Source of the DNA: Streptomyces liangshanensis
GTDB lineage: Bacteria; Actinomycetota; Actinomycetes; Streptomycetales; Streptomycetaceae
Direction of reading: 5' to 3'
DNA length: 64,000 nt
Assembly (NCBI RefSeq): GCF_011694815.1
Contig: NZ_CP050177.1
Location: 5,806,001-5,870,000 of the forward strand
The translations under genes were made by a program, and so were the position numbers. The notes under the pieces are model-generated. The model saw nothing but the letters and a program-made list of their open reading frames with translations. It ran no database searches and was not told where the DNA came from. Of the stretch, positions 18,466 through 26,802 are shown piece by piece. Within the stretch, counting starts at the first letter, position 1, and each line of letters starts with the position of its first letter.

Positions 18466-19263
18466 TCAGCCGCGCACGCCACACAGATGGAGCAACGCGG
18501 CGACCCTGCGGTACGGCTCCGTCCGCCCCGCGCGGTCCTCCGCGGCCAACAGCCGCTCCAGGTCACCGTCGCCCGGCGGCGGGGTGCCGTCCGGCGCGAG
18601 GTCGGTGAAGACCCGCACCCCGTACCAGGCGTGCAGCGGCGCGGCGATCCCCGCGAGCGTCGCCGTCAGGGCGTCGAGCCGGTCCGCGCGGACCTGGAGC
18701 CCCAGCCTGTTGGTGTACGTGTCCGCCTCGAAGGCGTCCAGCGCCCCCGCCCAGTCCCCGGCGAGGCCGGGGCGCAGCGCGAGCGCGTCCGCGTTCCTCA
18801 CCAGTAACGACAGCAGCCCGCCGGACGCCAGCATCCTGGCCAGCCCCGCGAGCATCGCGTCGGGCTCCTGGACGTACATCAGCACGCCGTGGCAGAGCAC
18901 CACGTCGAAGCTGCCGGGCAGGAAGTGCACCCCGGTCTCCAGGCCGTCGCCCTCGATCAGCGTGACGCGCTCACGTATCCCCGCGGGCTCGTCCGCGAGC
19001 GCCGCGCGGGACGTCGCCAGCATGTCCGCGTCGGACTCCAGGCCGGTCACCGTGTGCCCGGCGCGGGCCAGCCGCAGCGCCTGCGTCCCCTGCCCCATGC
19101 CGACGTCGAGGATCCTCAGCCGCTGCCCCACGGGGTAGCGGGCCGCGATCTGTTCGTCCAGCTGTCGCGCCACCAGCTCCTGGCGGACGACGTTGCGTAC
19201 CCCTCCGAGTCCGGCGAGCCAGCCCTGCGAGGCTCCCGCGAAACCGGAGACTCCGCTGCTCAG
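18466..19263 (-). CDS. SAM-dependent class I methyltransferase, probable CTG start
   Basis: About 265 residues. The SAM-binding motif LRILDVGMGQGTQALRLARAGHTVTGLESD is followed by FDVVLCHGVLMYV, as in Methyltransf_11/25 proteins resembling CmoA or UbiE. The substrate is unknown. Conserved-looking sequence (SSGVSGFAGASQGW) extends back to a CTG at 19263 overlapping the stop of the upstream DUF3043 gene as CTGA. No ATG, GTG or TTG lies close by; the next GTG (19173) would remove about 30 residues. I infer translational coupling from CTG, with moderate confidence in the start and high confidence in the fold. Confidence 0.85.
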   Translation of the reverse strand: MSSGVSGFAGASQGWLAGLGGVRNVVRQELVARQLDEQIAARYPVGQRLRILDVGMGQGTQALRLARAGHTVTGLESDADMLATSRAALADEPAGIRERVTLIEGDGLETGVHFLPGSFDVVLCHGVLMYVQEPDAMLAGLARMLASGGLLSLLVRNADALALRPGLAGDWAGALDAFEADTYTNRLGLQVRADRLDALTATLAGIAAPLHAWYGVRVFTDLAPDGTPPPGDGDLERLLAAEDRAGRTEPYRRVAALLHLCGVRG

Positions 19264-19850
19264 GGCCGTTGTCCGCGCTTGACCTGCGGCTTCGGCAGAC
19301 GCAGGCGGCGCATCTGGAGCGTGCGCATCAGCCCGTACGCCACCGCGCCCCGCTTGGGGGTGTCGGGGAAGCGCTCCGCGAGCTGCTTCTTCAGCCGCAG
19401 CCACAGGCCGATCGAGTCGACGACGATCAGCACGATCACGCCGAGCCACAGCAGCAGCGCGATGTTCTGGAGGGAGCCGACCCGGACCATGCTCAGGACC
19501 AGGATCACCACGGCCAGCGGGAGGAAGAACTCCGCCATGCAGAACCGCGAGTCCACGTAGTCGCGGACGAAGCGGCGCACCGGGCCCTTGTCACGGGCCG
19601 GCAGGAACCGCTCGTCACCGCTGGCCAGCGCGGCGCGCTGGCGGGCCATGTCGGAGCGGCGCGCCTCGCGCTGCTGCTTCATGGCCGACTTGCGGTCGGT
19701 CGGCGTGGCGGCACGCCGCCGCTGCGACTGTGCCTCACTGCGCTTCGGGGTCGGGCGGCCCTTCGGGGCCTGCGGGTCGCGGGTCTGTGTGGAGAGGTCC
19801 GACGTCACCTGAGTGGCGGCCTTCTCTGTATTGGCGCGGCTACGGAACAC
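19260..19850 (-). CDS. DUF3043 family membrane protein
   Basis: 196 residues. The N-terminal half is basic and Gln/Arg-rich (SEAQSQRRRAATPTDRKSAMKQQREARRSD) and should be cytoplasmic. Two membrane helices (about 105-125 and 130-150) follow a DYVDSRFCMAEFFLP motif that is characteristic of this actinobacterial family. GTG 19850 (VFRSRANTEK) is preferred; a TTG at 19859 is possible. The gene overlaps the methyltransferase start by 4 bases, so the two are probably co-translated. It is divergent from pspA across a 292-base promoter region. Confidence 0.85.
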   Translation of the reverse strand: MFRSRANTEKAATQVTSDLSTQTRDPQAPKGRPTPKRSEAQSQRRRAATPTDRKSAMKQQREARRSDMARQRAALASGDERFLPARDKGPVRRFVRDYVDSRFCMAEFFLPLAVVILVLSMVRVGSLQNIALLLWLGVIVLIVVDSIGLWLRLKKQLAERFPDTPKRGAVAYGLMRTLQMRRLRLPKPQVKRGQRP

Positions 19851-19859
19851 AAAGCCCAA

Positions 19860-20142
19860 GGGTACGGGGTGTCGCGGTTGGACCCCACCCCCGCGGGGAA
19901 CGATCCCGCAACAGCGGACGTCTCTACCGGTACGGACGCGGACTTTGTCCGTTCCGATCCTGTTGTACCTGGATTTCCCTCAGGGTCACCTACTCCTTGC
20001 GCCTGACCGGATCGGGGAGCAGTCGTCCTTGGGGAGGAGCGCATTCGCCTCCGAACAGTGCGGTAATAGAGACAGGGCCCGTACTGTGGGTTCTGTTGAA
20101 GTGCTGGATCTCACGTCCGTCAGAAGGGGGCGCGCGAAGCCC
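19860..20142. promoter_or_regulatory. Divergent promoter region of the DUF3043 gene and pspA
   Basis: No convincing gene is present. A small inverted repeat CGGAC-TTT-GTCCG lies near 19948. An A+T-richer patch GGTAATAGAGACAG near 20062 and GTTGAAGTGCTGG near 20095 may hold pspA promoter elements. No consensus sigma site can be assigned with confidence. Confidence 0.35.
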
Positions 20143-20928
20143 ATGAGCGGTGTCATGAAGCGTATGGGGATGATCTTCCGCGCGAAGGCAAACAAGGCCC
20201 TTGACCGGGCCGAGGATCCGCGCGAGACCCTCGATTACTCGTACCAGAAGCAGCTCGAACTGCTCCAGAAGGTGCGCCGCGGTGTGGCCGACGTGGCCAC
20301 CTCGCGCAAGCGCCTGGAGCTTCAGCTGAACCAGTTGCAGGGGCAGTCGACCAAGCTGGAGGACCAGGGCCGCAAGGCGCTGGCGCTCGGCCGCGAGGAC
20401 CTGGCGCGTGAGGCGCTGTCCCGCCGCGCCGCGCTCCAGCAGCAGGTCACCGACCTGGAGACGCAGCACACCACGCTCCAGGGCGAGGAGGAGAAGCTCA
20501 CGCTCGCCGCGCAGCGCCTCCAGACCAAGGTCGACGCCTTCCGTACGAAGAAGGAGACGATCAAGGCCACGTACACGGCCGCGCAGGCGCAGACCCGGAT
20601 CGGGGAGGCCTTCTCGGGCATCTCCGAGGAGATGGGCGACGTCGGCATGGCGATCCAGCGGGCCGAGGACAAGACGGCCCAGCTCCAGGCCAGGGCGGGC
20701 GCGATCGACGAGCTGCTCGCGTCGGGCGCGCTGGAGGACCAGTCGGGCGTGGCGCGGGACGACATCGCGGCCGAGCTGGACCGGATCTCCGGCGGTACGG
20801 ACGTGGAGCTGGAGCTCCAGCGCATGAAGGCGGAGCTGGCCGGAGGGTCGCCGCAGCAGGCGATCGAGGGCGGCAAGGGCGAGCAGCAGGACGCCCCCCG
20901 GAACACGGACAAGTTCAACAAACAGTAG
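20143..20928 (+). CDS. pspA: PspA/IM30 family envelope stress protein
   Basis: 261 residues. The opening KRMGMIFRAKANKALDRAEDPRETLDYSYQKQLELLQKVR is the PspA signature. It is followed by long coiled coil (about 30-220) rich in Gln, Glu and Arg. PspA binds inner-membrane lipids and stabilises the membrane under stress. ATG 20143 begins MSGVMKRMG; a start at 20155 (MKRMG) is also possible. The Q-rich C-terminal tail is variable. pspAA follows after 9 bases, so the two form an operon. Confidence 0.93.
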   Translation: MSGVMKRMGMIFRAKANKALDRAEDPRETLDYSYQKQLELLQKVRRGVADVATSRKRLELQLNQLQGQSTKLEDQGRKALALGREDLAREALSRRAALQQQVTDLETQHTTLQGEEEKLTLAAQRLQTKVDAFRTKKETIKATYTAAQAQTRIGEAFSGISEEMGDVGMAIQRAEDKTAQLQARAGAIDELLASGALEDQSGVARDDIAAELDRISGGTDVELELQRMKAELAGGSPQQAIEGGKGEQQDAPRNTDKFNKQ

Positions 20929-20937
20929 GGGCTCGTC

Positions 20938-21219
20938 ATGATCGTACGGATCATGGGGGAGGGCCAGGTGCGGTTGGCGGACAGCCACCTGGCCGAACTG
21001 AACAGGCTCGACGACGAACTGCTGGCCGAGGTCAGGGGCGGCGACGAGGACGGCTTCCGCCGTACCTTCCACGCCCTCCTGGACAAGGTCCGCGAGCTGG
21101 GCGAGGCCCTGCCGGACGACGCCCTGGAGCCGTCGGGGCTGATCCTGCCGGCGCCGGGCGCCACACTCGACGAGGTCCGCGCCCTCCTGGACGACGACGG
21201 CCTGATCCCGTCGGTGTAG
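20938..21219 (+). CDS. pspAA: PspA-associated protein PspAA
   Basis: 93 residues. The opening MIVRIMGEGQVRLADSHLAELNRLDDEL and the end with LPAPGATLDEVRALLDDDGLIP are typical of PspAA, a small soluble protein found next to actinobacterial pspA. It is thought to act with PspA in envelope stress; the mechanism is not known. It lies 9 bases after pspA and is followed by a strong terminator. Confidence 0.9.
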   Translation: MIVRIMGEGQVRLADSHLAELNRLDDELLAEVRGGDEDGFRRTFHALLDKVRELGEALPDDALEPSGLILPAPGATLDEVRALLDDDGLIPSV

Positions 21220-21264
21220 GGGCCGGGCGACCAGCTCGCGACCTCCACAGCACTTCAACAACAG

Positions 21265-21292
21265 GTGCCCCACGCCCTGAGGCGTGGGGCAC
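21265..21292 (+). terminator. Terminator of the pspA-pspAA operon
   Basis: GTGCCCCACGCC / GGCGTGGGGCAC is a perfect 12-bp stem with a CTGA loop, followed by ACTGCTTT. Confidence 0.8.
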
Positions 21293-21345
21293 ACTGCTTT
21301 GCCGCGCCGCCTCCGGCGCCTTCCGTACCCCGTACGGTGGCCGGT

Positions 21346-22668
21346 GTGACGACGACCCCCCTCGGTACCGCGTTCACGCGCTCCCGGTCCTGGGCCCGCG
21401 CGCACCCCCTCGCGCCCGACGTCCTCCTCGCCGGCGCCGTCCTCGTCGCCATGCTGGTGGGTTCGTTCGCCGACCCGAGCACCGGCCACAACACCCCCAC
21501 CTTCGGCACCCGCAGCCCCACCGTCCCCAGCGTCCTCCTCATGGTCCTCGGCGCGGCCCTCATCGTGATGCGCCGCCGCCGGCCCCGGCCCGTCCTGCTG
21601 GGCACCTGCGCGGTCACCGCCCTGGAACTGATCACCGGCGACCCGCCGGCCCCCGTCGTGCTCAGCGCCGTCATCGCGCTCTACACCGTCGCCGCGCACA
21701 CCGACCGCCCCACCACCTGGCGCGTGGGCCTCGCCACCATGACCGTCCTCACCGCCGCCGCCATGTGCTTCAGCTCCGGGCCCTGGTACGGGCAGGCGAA
21801 CCTCGCGATCTTCGCCTGGAGCGGGATGGCGTCCGCGGCCGGCGACGCCGTACGCAGCCGCCGCGCCTTCATCGACGCGATACGCGAGCGCGCCGAACGG
21901 GCCGAACGCACCCGCGAGGAGGAGGCCCGCCGCCGGGTCGCCGAGGAGCGCCTGCGCATCGCCCGCGACCTGCACGACGTCGTCGCGCACCACATCGCCC
22001 TCGTCAACGTGCAGGCGGGCGTGGCCGCCCACGTCATGGACAAGCGCCCCGACCAGGCCAAGGAAGCCCTCGCCCACGTACGGGAGGCCAGCCGTTCCGC
22101 GCTCAACGAACTACGCGCCACCGTGGGGCTGCTGCGCCAGTCCGGCGACCCGGAGGCCCCCACCGAACCGGCCCCCGGGCTCGCGCACGTCGACGGACTC
22201 CTGGAGACCTTCCGCAACGCCGGCCTGCCCGTCACCTTCGTGGCCGGCGAGGGCGTCCCGCGCCTGCCCGCCGCCGTCGACCTCGCCGCGTACCGGATCA
22301 TCCAGGAGGCCCTGACCAACACGCGCAAGCACGCGGGCCCCGGCGCCCGCGCCGAGGTGAGCGTCGTCAAGGTCGGCCCGACCGTCGAGGTCACCGTCCT
22401 CGACAACGGCGAGGGCACCGGCGAACCGGCCGACGGCGGCGGCCACGGCCTCCTCGGCATGCGGGAGCGGGTCACCGCGCTCGGCGGCAGCCTCACGGCG
22501 GGACCCCGCTACGGGGGCGGCTTCCGCACGCAGGCCATACTCCCCGTGAAGGGCCACGTCCCGGCGGCCACCACCACGCCGCCCGCGCGGAACCCTGCCG
22601 CACGGACCACAGACCCAGCACAGACAGCACAGACAGCACAGACCGCGCCCACCGGGGAGACCGCATGA
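21346..22668 (+). CDS. Two-component sensor histidine kinase, NarL/DesK class (HisKA_3)
   Basis: 440 residues. About four hydrophobic segments lie between 25 and 165, with little extracellular sequence. A short coiled coil (AFIDAIRERAERAERTREEEARRRVAEE) leads to the H-box ARDLHDVVAHH with phospho-acceptor His210. The ATPase domain has the N-box QEALTNTRKHAG and a G-box GGGHGLLGMRERV. The last 30 residues are low complexity with three AQT repeats. GTG 21346 is the likeliest start; GTG 21337 is possible. The stop overlaps the response-regulator ATG (ATGA). The stimulus is unknown; an RND pump follows the pair. Confidence 0.92.
   Translation: MTTTPLGTAFTRSRSWARAHPLAPDVLLAGAVLVAMLVGSFADPSTGHNTPTFGTRSPTVPSVLLMVLGAALIVMRRRRPRPVLLGTCAVTALELITGDPPAPVVLSAVIALYTVAAHTDRPTTWRVGLATMTVLTAAAMCFSSGPWYGQANLAIFAWSGMASAAGDAVRSRRAFIDAIRERAERAERTREEEARRRVAEERLRIARDLHDVVAHHIALVNVQAGVAAHVMDKRPDQAKEALAHVREASRSALNELRATVGLLRQSGDPEAPTEPAPGLAHVDGLLETFRNAGLPVTFVAGEGVPRLPAAVDLAAYRIIQEALTNTRKHAGPGARAEVSVVKVGPTVEVTVLDNGEGTGEPADGGGHGLLGMRERVTALGGSLTAGPRYGGGFRTQAILPVKGHVPAATTTPPARNPAARTTDPAQTAQTAQTAPTGETA
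22616..22642 (+). repeat. Three perfect copies of a 9-base repeat inside the kinase tail
   Basis: CAGCACAGA occurs at 22616, 22625 and 22634. It encodes the repeated AQT in the disordered C-terminal end. The unit is a multiple of three, so expansion would keep the frame. Confidence 0.85.
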
Positions 22669-23351
22669 CCATCAGGGTGCTGCTCGCCGACGACCAGACA
22701 CTGCTGCGCAGCGCCTTCCGCGTCCTGGTCGACTCCGAACCGGACATGGAGGTCGTCGGCGAGGCCGCAGACGGCGCCGAGGCCGTCGCCCTCGCGCGCG
22801 AACTGCGCGCCGACGTCGTCCTGATGGACATCCGCATGCCCGGTACGGACGGCCTCGCCGCCACCCGCATGATCAGCGCCGACCCCGAACTCGCCGGGGT
22901 GCACGTGGTGATGCTCACGACGTTCGAGGTCGACGAGTACGTGGTCCAGTCGCTGCGCGCCGGCGCCTCCGGCTTCCTCGGCAAGGGCGCGGAGCCCGAC
23001 GAGCTGCTCAACGCGATCCGCATCGCCGCCGCCGGCGAGGCGCTGCTCTCGCCCCTCGCGACCAAGGGCCTGATCGCCACCTTCCTCGCCCAGGGCGGCA
23101 GTTCGGTCGACGACCGGGACGCGGCGGCCTACTCCGAGCGCCTCGGCGCGCTCACCGTGCGCGAGCGCGAGGTCCTGGTCCTCGTCGCGGGCGGCCACTC
23201 CAACGACGAGATCGCCGAGCGCCTCGCGGTGAGCCCGCTGACCGTCAAGACCCATGTGAACCGCGCGATGGCGAAGCTCGGCGCCCGCGACCGCGCCCAA
23301 TTGGTGGTAATCGCGTACGAATCGGGCCTGGTACGTCCACGGGTGGAGTGA
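22665..23351 (+). CDS. NarL/FixJ-type response regulator
   Basis: 228 residues. The receiver domain has the acidic pair D9/D10, phospho-acceptor D55 (VVLMDIRMPG), T85/T86 and K107. The LuxR-type HTH at the C terminus (LTVREREVLVLVAGGHSNDEIAERLAVSPLTVKTHVNRAMAKL, about 155-205) is intact. The ATG overlaps the kinase stop, so the two are translationally coupled. It probably regulates the downstream RND gene 217 bases away, by context only. Confidence 0.94.
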   Translation: MTIRVLLADDQTLLRSAFRVLVDSEPDMEVVGEAADGAEAVALARELRADVVLMDIRMPGTDGLAATRMISADPELAGVHVVMLTTFEVDEYVVQSLRAGASGFLGKGAEPDELLNAIRIAAAGEALLSPLATKGLIATFLAQGGSSVDDRDAAAYSERLGALTVREREVLVLVAGGHSNDEIAERLAVSPLTVKTHVNRAMAKLGARDRAQLVVIAYESGLVRPRVE

Positions 23352-23568
23352 CGTCCGGCCGCCGCGTACTCCAGACGCGGTATGCGGCGCGTAAGGAAAT
23401 GGACCTACGGCCTACGCGTCGGCCCCGGCGATGGCAGATCGTAGAGGAGGACGATCGGCGCCGTGCCCGCACGGTGTGTCCGTCCCCGCAGACCTCCCCG
23501 CCCGGGCCCGGCGCCCACCCTCGGGCCCCGCGCCCACCTTGCCGTGCACACCACAGAAGAGAGACCCC

Positions 23569-26500
23569 ATGTCCTGGCTGTCCAGATTCAGCCTCGCGCA
23601 ACGGGCCCTGATAGGGCTGATGTCGATCATCGCGATCGTCTTCGGCGCGATCGCGATCCCTCAGCTCAAGCAGCAGCTTCTGCCGTCCATCGAACTGCCG
23701 ATCGTCTCCGTGCTCGCCCCCTACCAGGGCGCCTCCCCCGACGTGGTGGAGAAGCAGGTCGTCGAGCCGCTGGAGAACTCCCTCAAGGCCGTCGACGGCA
23801 TCAGCGGTGTCACCTCCACGGCCAGTGAGGGCAACGCCGTCGTCATGGCGAGCTTCGACTTCGGCAGCGAGAACACCAAGCAGCTCGTCGCCGACGTCCA
23901 GCAGGCCGTGAACCGGGCCCGCAGTCAACTGCCCGACACCGTCGACCCCCAGGTCGTGGCCGGCTCGACGGACGACATCCCGACCGTCGTCCTCGCCGTC
24001 ACCTCCGACAAGGACCAGCAGGCGCTGGCCGACCAGCTCGACCGCTCGGTCGTCCCCGTCCTGGAGGACATCGACGGCGTCGGCCAGGTCACCGTCGACG
24101 GCGTGCGGGACCTCCAGGTCTCCGTCACCCCCGACCCCAAGAAGCTCGCCGCGGCCGGCCTGAGCGACCAGGCGCTCGCCGACGCCCTCAGGACCGGGGG
24201 CGCGACCGTCCCCGCCGGTTCCTTCGAGGAGGGCGGCAAGAGCCGCACCGTGCAGGTCGGCGGCGGCTACTCCTCGCTGAAGCAGATCGAGGACCTGCGG
24301 ATCGCCCCCCAGCCCGCCCCCGGCGGCGCCGGCGCGGGCAAGCCCGCCAAGCCCGTACGCCTCGGTGACCTCGCCACCGTCGCGCAGAAGCCGTCCACCG
24401 CGGTCTCCCTGGCGCGTACCAACGGCAAGCCCAGCCTCGCGATCGCGATCACCATGGACAAGGACGGCAGCGCCGTCGCCATCTCCGACGCCGTCAAGGA
24501 CAAGCTGCCGGACCTGCGCGCGGACCTCGGCTCGGGCGCCCAGCTCACCGTCGCCAGCGACCAGGGCCCCGCCGTCTCCAAGTCGATCTCCGGACTGACC
24601 ACGGAAGGCGCGCTCGGCCTGCTCTTCGCGGTCATCGTGATCCTGGTCTTCCTGGGCTCGCTGCGCTCCACCCTGGTCACCGCGATCTCCATCCCGCTCT
24701 CCGTCGTCCTGGCGCTGATCGTCCTGTGGACGCGCGACCTCTCGCTCAACGTCCTCACCCTCGGCGCCCTGACCATCGCGATCGGCCGCGTCGTCGACGA
24801 CTCGATCGTGGTGCTGGAGAACATCAAGCGGCACCTGGGCTACGGCGAGGAGCGCTACAGCGCCATCACCGTCGCGGTCAAGGAGGTCGCGGGCGCGGTC
24901 ACCTCGTCCACCCTCACCACCGTCGCCGTGTTCCTGCCGATCGGCCTGGTCGGCGGCATCGTCGGCGAGCTGTTCGGCTCGTTCTCGCTCACCGTGACCG
25001 CGGCCCTGCTGGCCTCGCTGCTCGTCTCGCTGACCGTCGTACCGGTCTTCTCCTACTGGTTCCTGCGCCCGCCGAAGGAGTCCGTCGGCGTCGAACCCGC
25101 CGAGGCGCGCCGCCTGGCGGAGGAGAAGGAGAACAAGAGCCGGCTCCAGCGCTTCTACGTGCCGGTGCTGCGCTTCGCCACCCGCAAGCGCCTCACCAGC
25201 GTGGGCATCGCGGCCGTGGTGCTCCTCGCCACGTTCGGCATGGCGCCGCTGCTCAAGACCAACTTCTTCGACCAGGGCGACCAGGAAGTCATCTCCCTCA
25301 AGCAGGAGCTGCCGGCCGGCACCGGCCTCACCGCGGCCGACGCCGCGGCGAAGAAGGTCGAGAAGGTCCTCGCGGGCATCGACACGATCAAGGACTACCA
25401 GGTCACGGTCGGCTCGTCCGGCTTCCTGGCGGCCTTCGGCGGCGGTACGGGCGCCAACCAGGCCTCGTACAACATCACGCTCAAGGACGCCTCGACGTAC
25501 GAGAAGACCACGGACCGGATCGAGAAGGACCTCGCCGGGGTCTCCGGCATCGGCGACACCACGGTCTCCGCGGGCGGCGGCTTCGGCAGCCAGGACCTGA
25601 GCGTCGTGGTGAAGGCCTCCGACGCGGACGTCCTCGACAAGGCCGCGGCGCAGGTACGGGACGCCGTCGCGAAGCTCGACGACGTCACCGACGTCCAGAG
25701 CGACCTGGCGCAGAGCGTGCCGCGCATCTCGGTCAAGGCGACGCCCAAGGCGGCGGACGCGGGTTACAACGACGCGACCCTCGGCGCGGCGGTCGGCCAG
25801 GCCGTGCGCGGCACCCAGGCCGGCACGGCGATCCTGGACGACACCGAACGCGACATCGTCGTCACCCCGGCCTCCCCGGCCGTGACGATCGCGCAGCTCA
25901 AGAACCTCCAGCTGAACGGGGTCAAGCTCGGCCAGATCGCCGACGTGGCGCTCGTGCCGGGCCCGGTCTCGATGACCCGGATCGACGGCGCCCGCGCCGC
26001 GACGATCACGGCCAGGCCGACCGGCGACAACACCGGCGCGGTCAGCGCCTCGCTCCAGACGAAGATCAACGAGCTGGACCTGCCGGCCGGGGCGACCGCC
26101 TCCATCGGCGGGGTCTCCGAGGACCAGGACGACGCGTTCGTCAACCTGGGGCTCGCCATGCTGGCGGCCGTCGCGATCGTCTTCATGCTGCTGGTCGGCA
26201 CCTTCCGGTCGCTGATCCAGCCGCTGATCCTGCTGGTCTCCATCCCGTTCGCGGCGACCGGCGCGCTCGGCCTGCTGATCGTGACGGGGACCCCGCTGGG
26301 GGTCCCGGCGATGATCGGGATGCTGATGCTGATCGGCATCGTGGTGACCAACGCGATCGTGCTGATCGACCTGATCAACCAGTACCGCAAGCAGGGGCTC
26401 GGCGTGGTCGAGGCCGTGGTCGAGGGCGGCCGTCACCGGCTCCGCCCGATCCTGATGACCGCCCTGGCGACGATCTTCGCCCTGCTGCCGATGGCCCTCG

Positions 26501-26721
26501 GGGTCACCGGCGAGGGCGGCTTCATCGCCCAGCCGCTGGCGGTCGTGGTGATCGGCGGCCTGATCTCGTCGACGGTCCTGACCCTGCTGCTCGTACCGAC
26601 GCTGTACGCGATGGTCGAGCTGCGCAAGGAGCGGCGCGCGGCCAAGAAGGCGGCGAAGCGGGACGCGAAGGCGGGACCCGCCCCGTCGGAGCCCTCGGCC
26701 CAGGAGCCCGCGAAGGTCTGA
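23569..26721 (+). CDS. RND superfamily efflux transporter, HAE-1/SwrC-like
   Basis: 1050 residues, the length of AcrB. One helix at the N terminus (ALIGLMSIIAIVFGAIAIP) is followed by a large extracytoplasmic domain and helices 2-6. Proton-relay acidic residues are present in helix 4 (AIGRVVDDSIVVLENIKRH). A second periplasm-type domain and the final helix bundle follow (GMLMLIGIVVTNAIVLIDLINQYRKQG). AGAAGAGAG precedes ATG 23569. No adaptor or outer-membrane partner gene is nearby, as expected in a Gram-positive; SwrC in Bacillus is the nearest functional parallel. The substrate is unknown. It sits downstream of the two-component system. Confidence 0.93.
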   Translation: MSWLSRFSLAQRALIGLMSIIAIVFGAIAIPQLKQQLLPSIELPIVSVLAPYQGASPDVVEKQVVEPLENSLKAVDGISGVTSTASEGNAVVMASFDFGSENTKQLVADVQQAVNRARSQLPDTVDPQVVAGSTDDIPTVVLAVTSDKDQQALADQLDRSVVPVLEDIDGVGQVTVDGVRDLQVSVTPDPKKLAAAGLSDQALADALRTGGATVPAGSFEEGGKSRTVQVGGGYSSLKQIEDLRIAPQPAPGGAGAGKPAKPVRLGDLATVAQKPSTAVSLARTNGKPSLAIAITMDKDGSAVAISDAVKDKLPDLRADLGSGAQLTVASDQGPAVSKSISGLTTEGALGLLFAVIVILVFLGSLRSTLVTAISIPLSVVLALIVLWTRDLSLNVLTLGALTIAIGRVVDDSIVVLENIKRHLGYGEERYSAITVAVKEVAGAVTSSTLTTVAVFLPIGLVGGIVGELFGSFSLTVTAALLASLLVSLTVVPVFSYWFLRPPKESVGVEPAEARRLAEEKENKSRLQRFYVPVLRFATRKRLTSVGIAAVVLLATFGMAPLLKTNFFDQGDQEVISLKQELPAGTGLTAADAAAKKVEKVLAGIDTIKDYQVTVGSSGFLAAFGGGTGANQASYNITLKDASTYEKTTDRIEKDLAGVSGIGDTTVSAGGGFGSQDLSVVVKASDADVLDKAAAQVRDAVAKLDDVTDVQSDLAQSVPRISVKATPKAADAGYNDATLGAAVGQAVRGTQAGTAILDDTERDIVVTPASPAVTIAQLKNLQLNGVKLGQIADVALVPGPVSMTRIDGARAATITARPTGDNTGAVSASLQTKINELDLPAGATASIGGVSEDQDDAFVNLGLAMLAAVAIVFMLLVGTFRSLIQPLILLVSIPFAATGALGLLIVTGTPLGVPAMIGMLMLIGIVVTNAIVLIDLINQYRKQGLGVVEAVVEGGRHRLRPILMTALATIFALLPMALGVTGEGGFIAQPLAVVVIGGLISSTVLTLLLVPTLYAMVELRKERRAAKKAAKRDAKAGPAPSEPSAQEPAKV

Positions 26722-26741
26722 CGGGCACCACAGCAGCACAC

Positions 26742-26776
26742 CACCGCCCCCGGAGCAGGACGCTCCGGGGGCGGTG
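26742..26776. terminator. Bidirectional terminator
   Basis: CACCGCCCCCGGAGC / GCTCCGGGGGCGGTG is a perfect 15-bp stem with a 5-base loop, between the RND gene and convergent nadA. Confidence 0.85.
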
Positions 26777-26802
26777 TCATGCGTACGAGGGACCCGCGGC
26801 CC

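Noticed and set aside
23245..26739. Open frame of 1164 codons opposite the RND gene
   Set aside because: Composition (Arg/Asp/Gly/His repeats) is that of a codon-bias shadow; the opposite strand encodes a complete RND protein.
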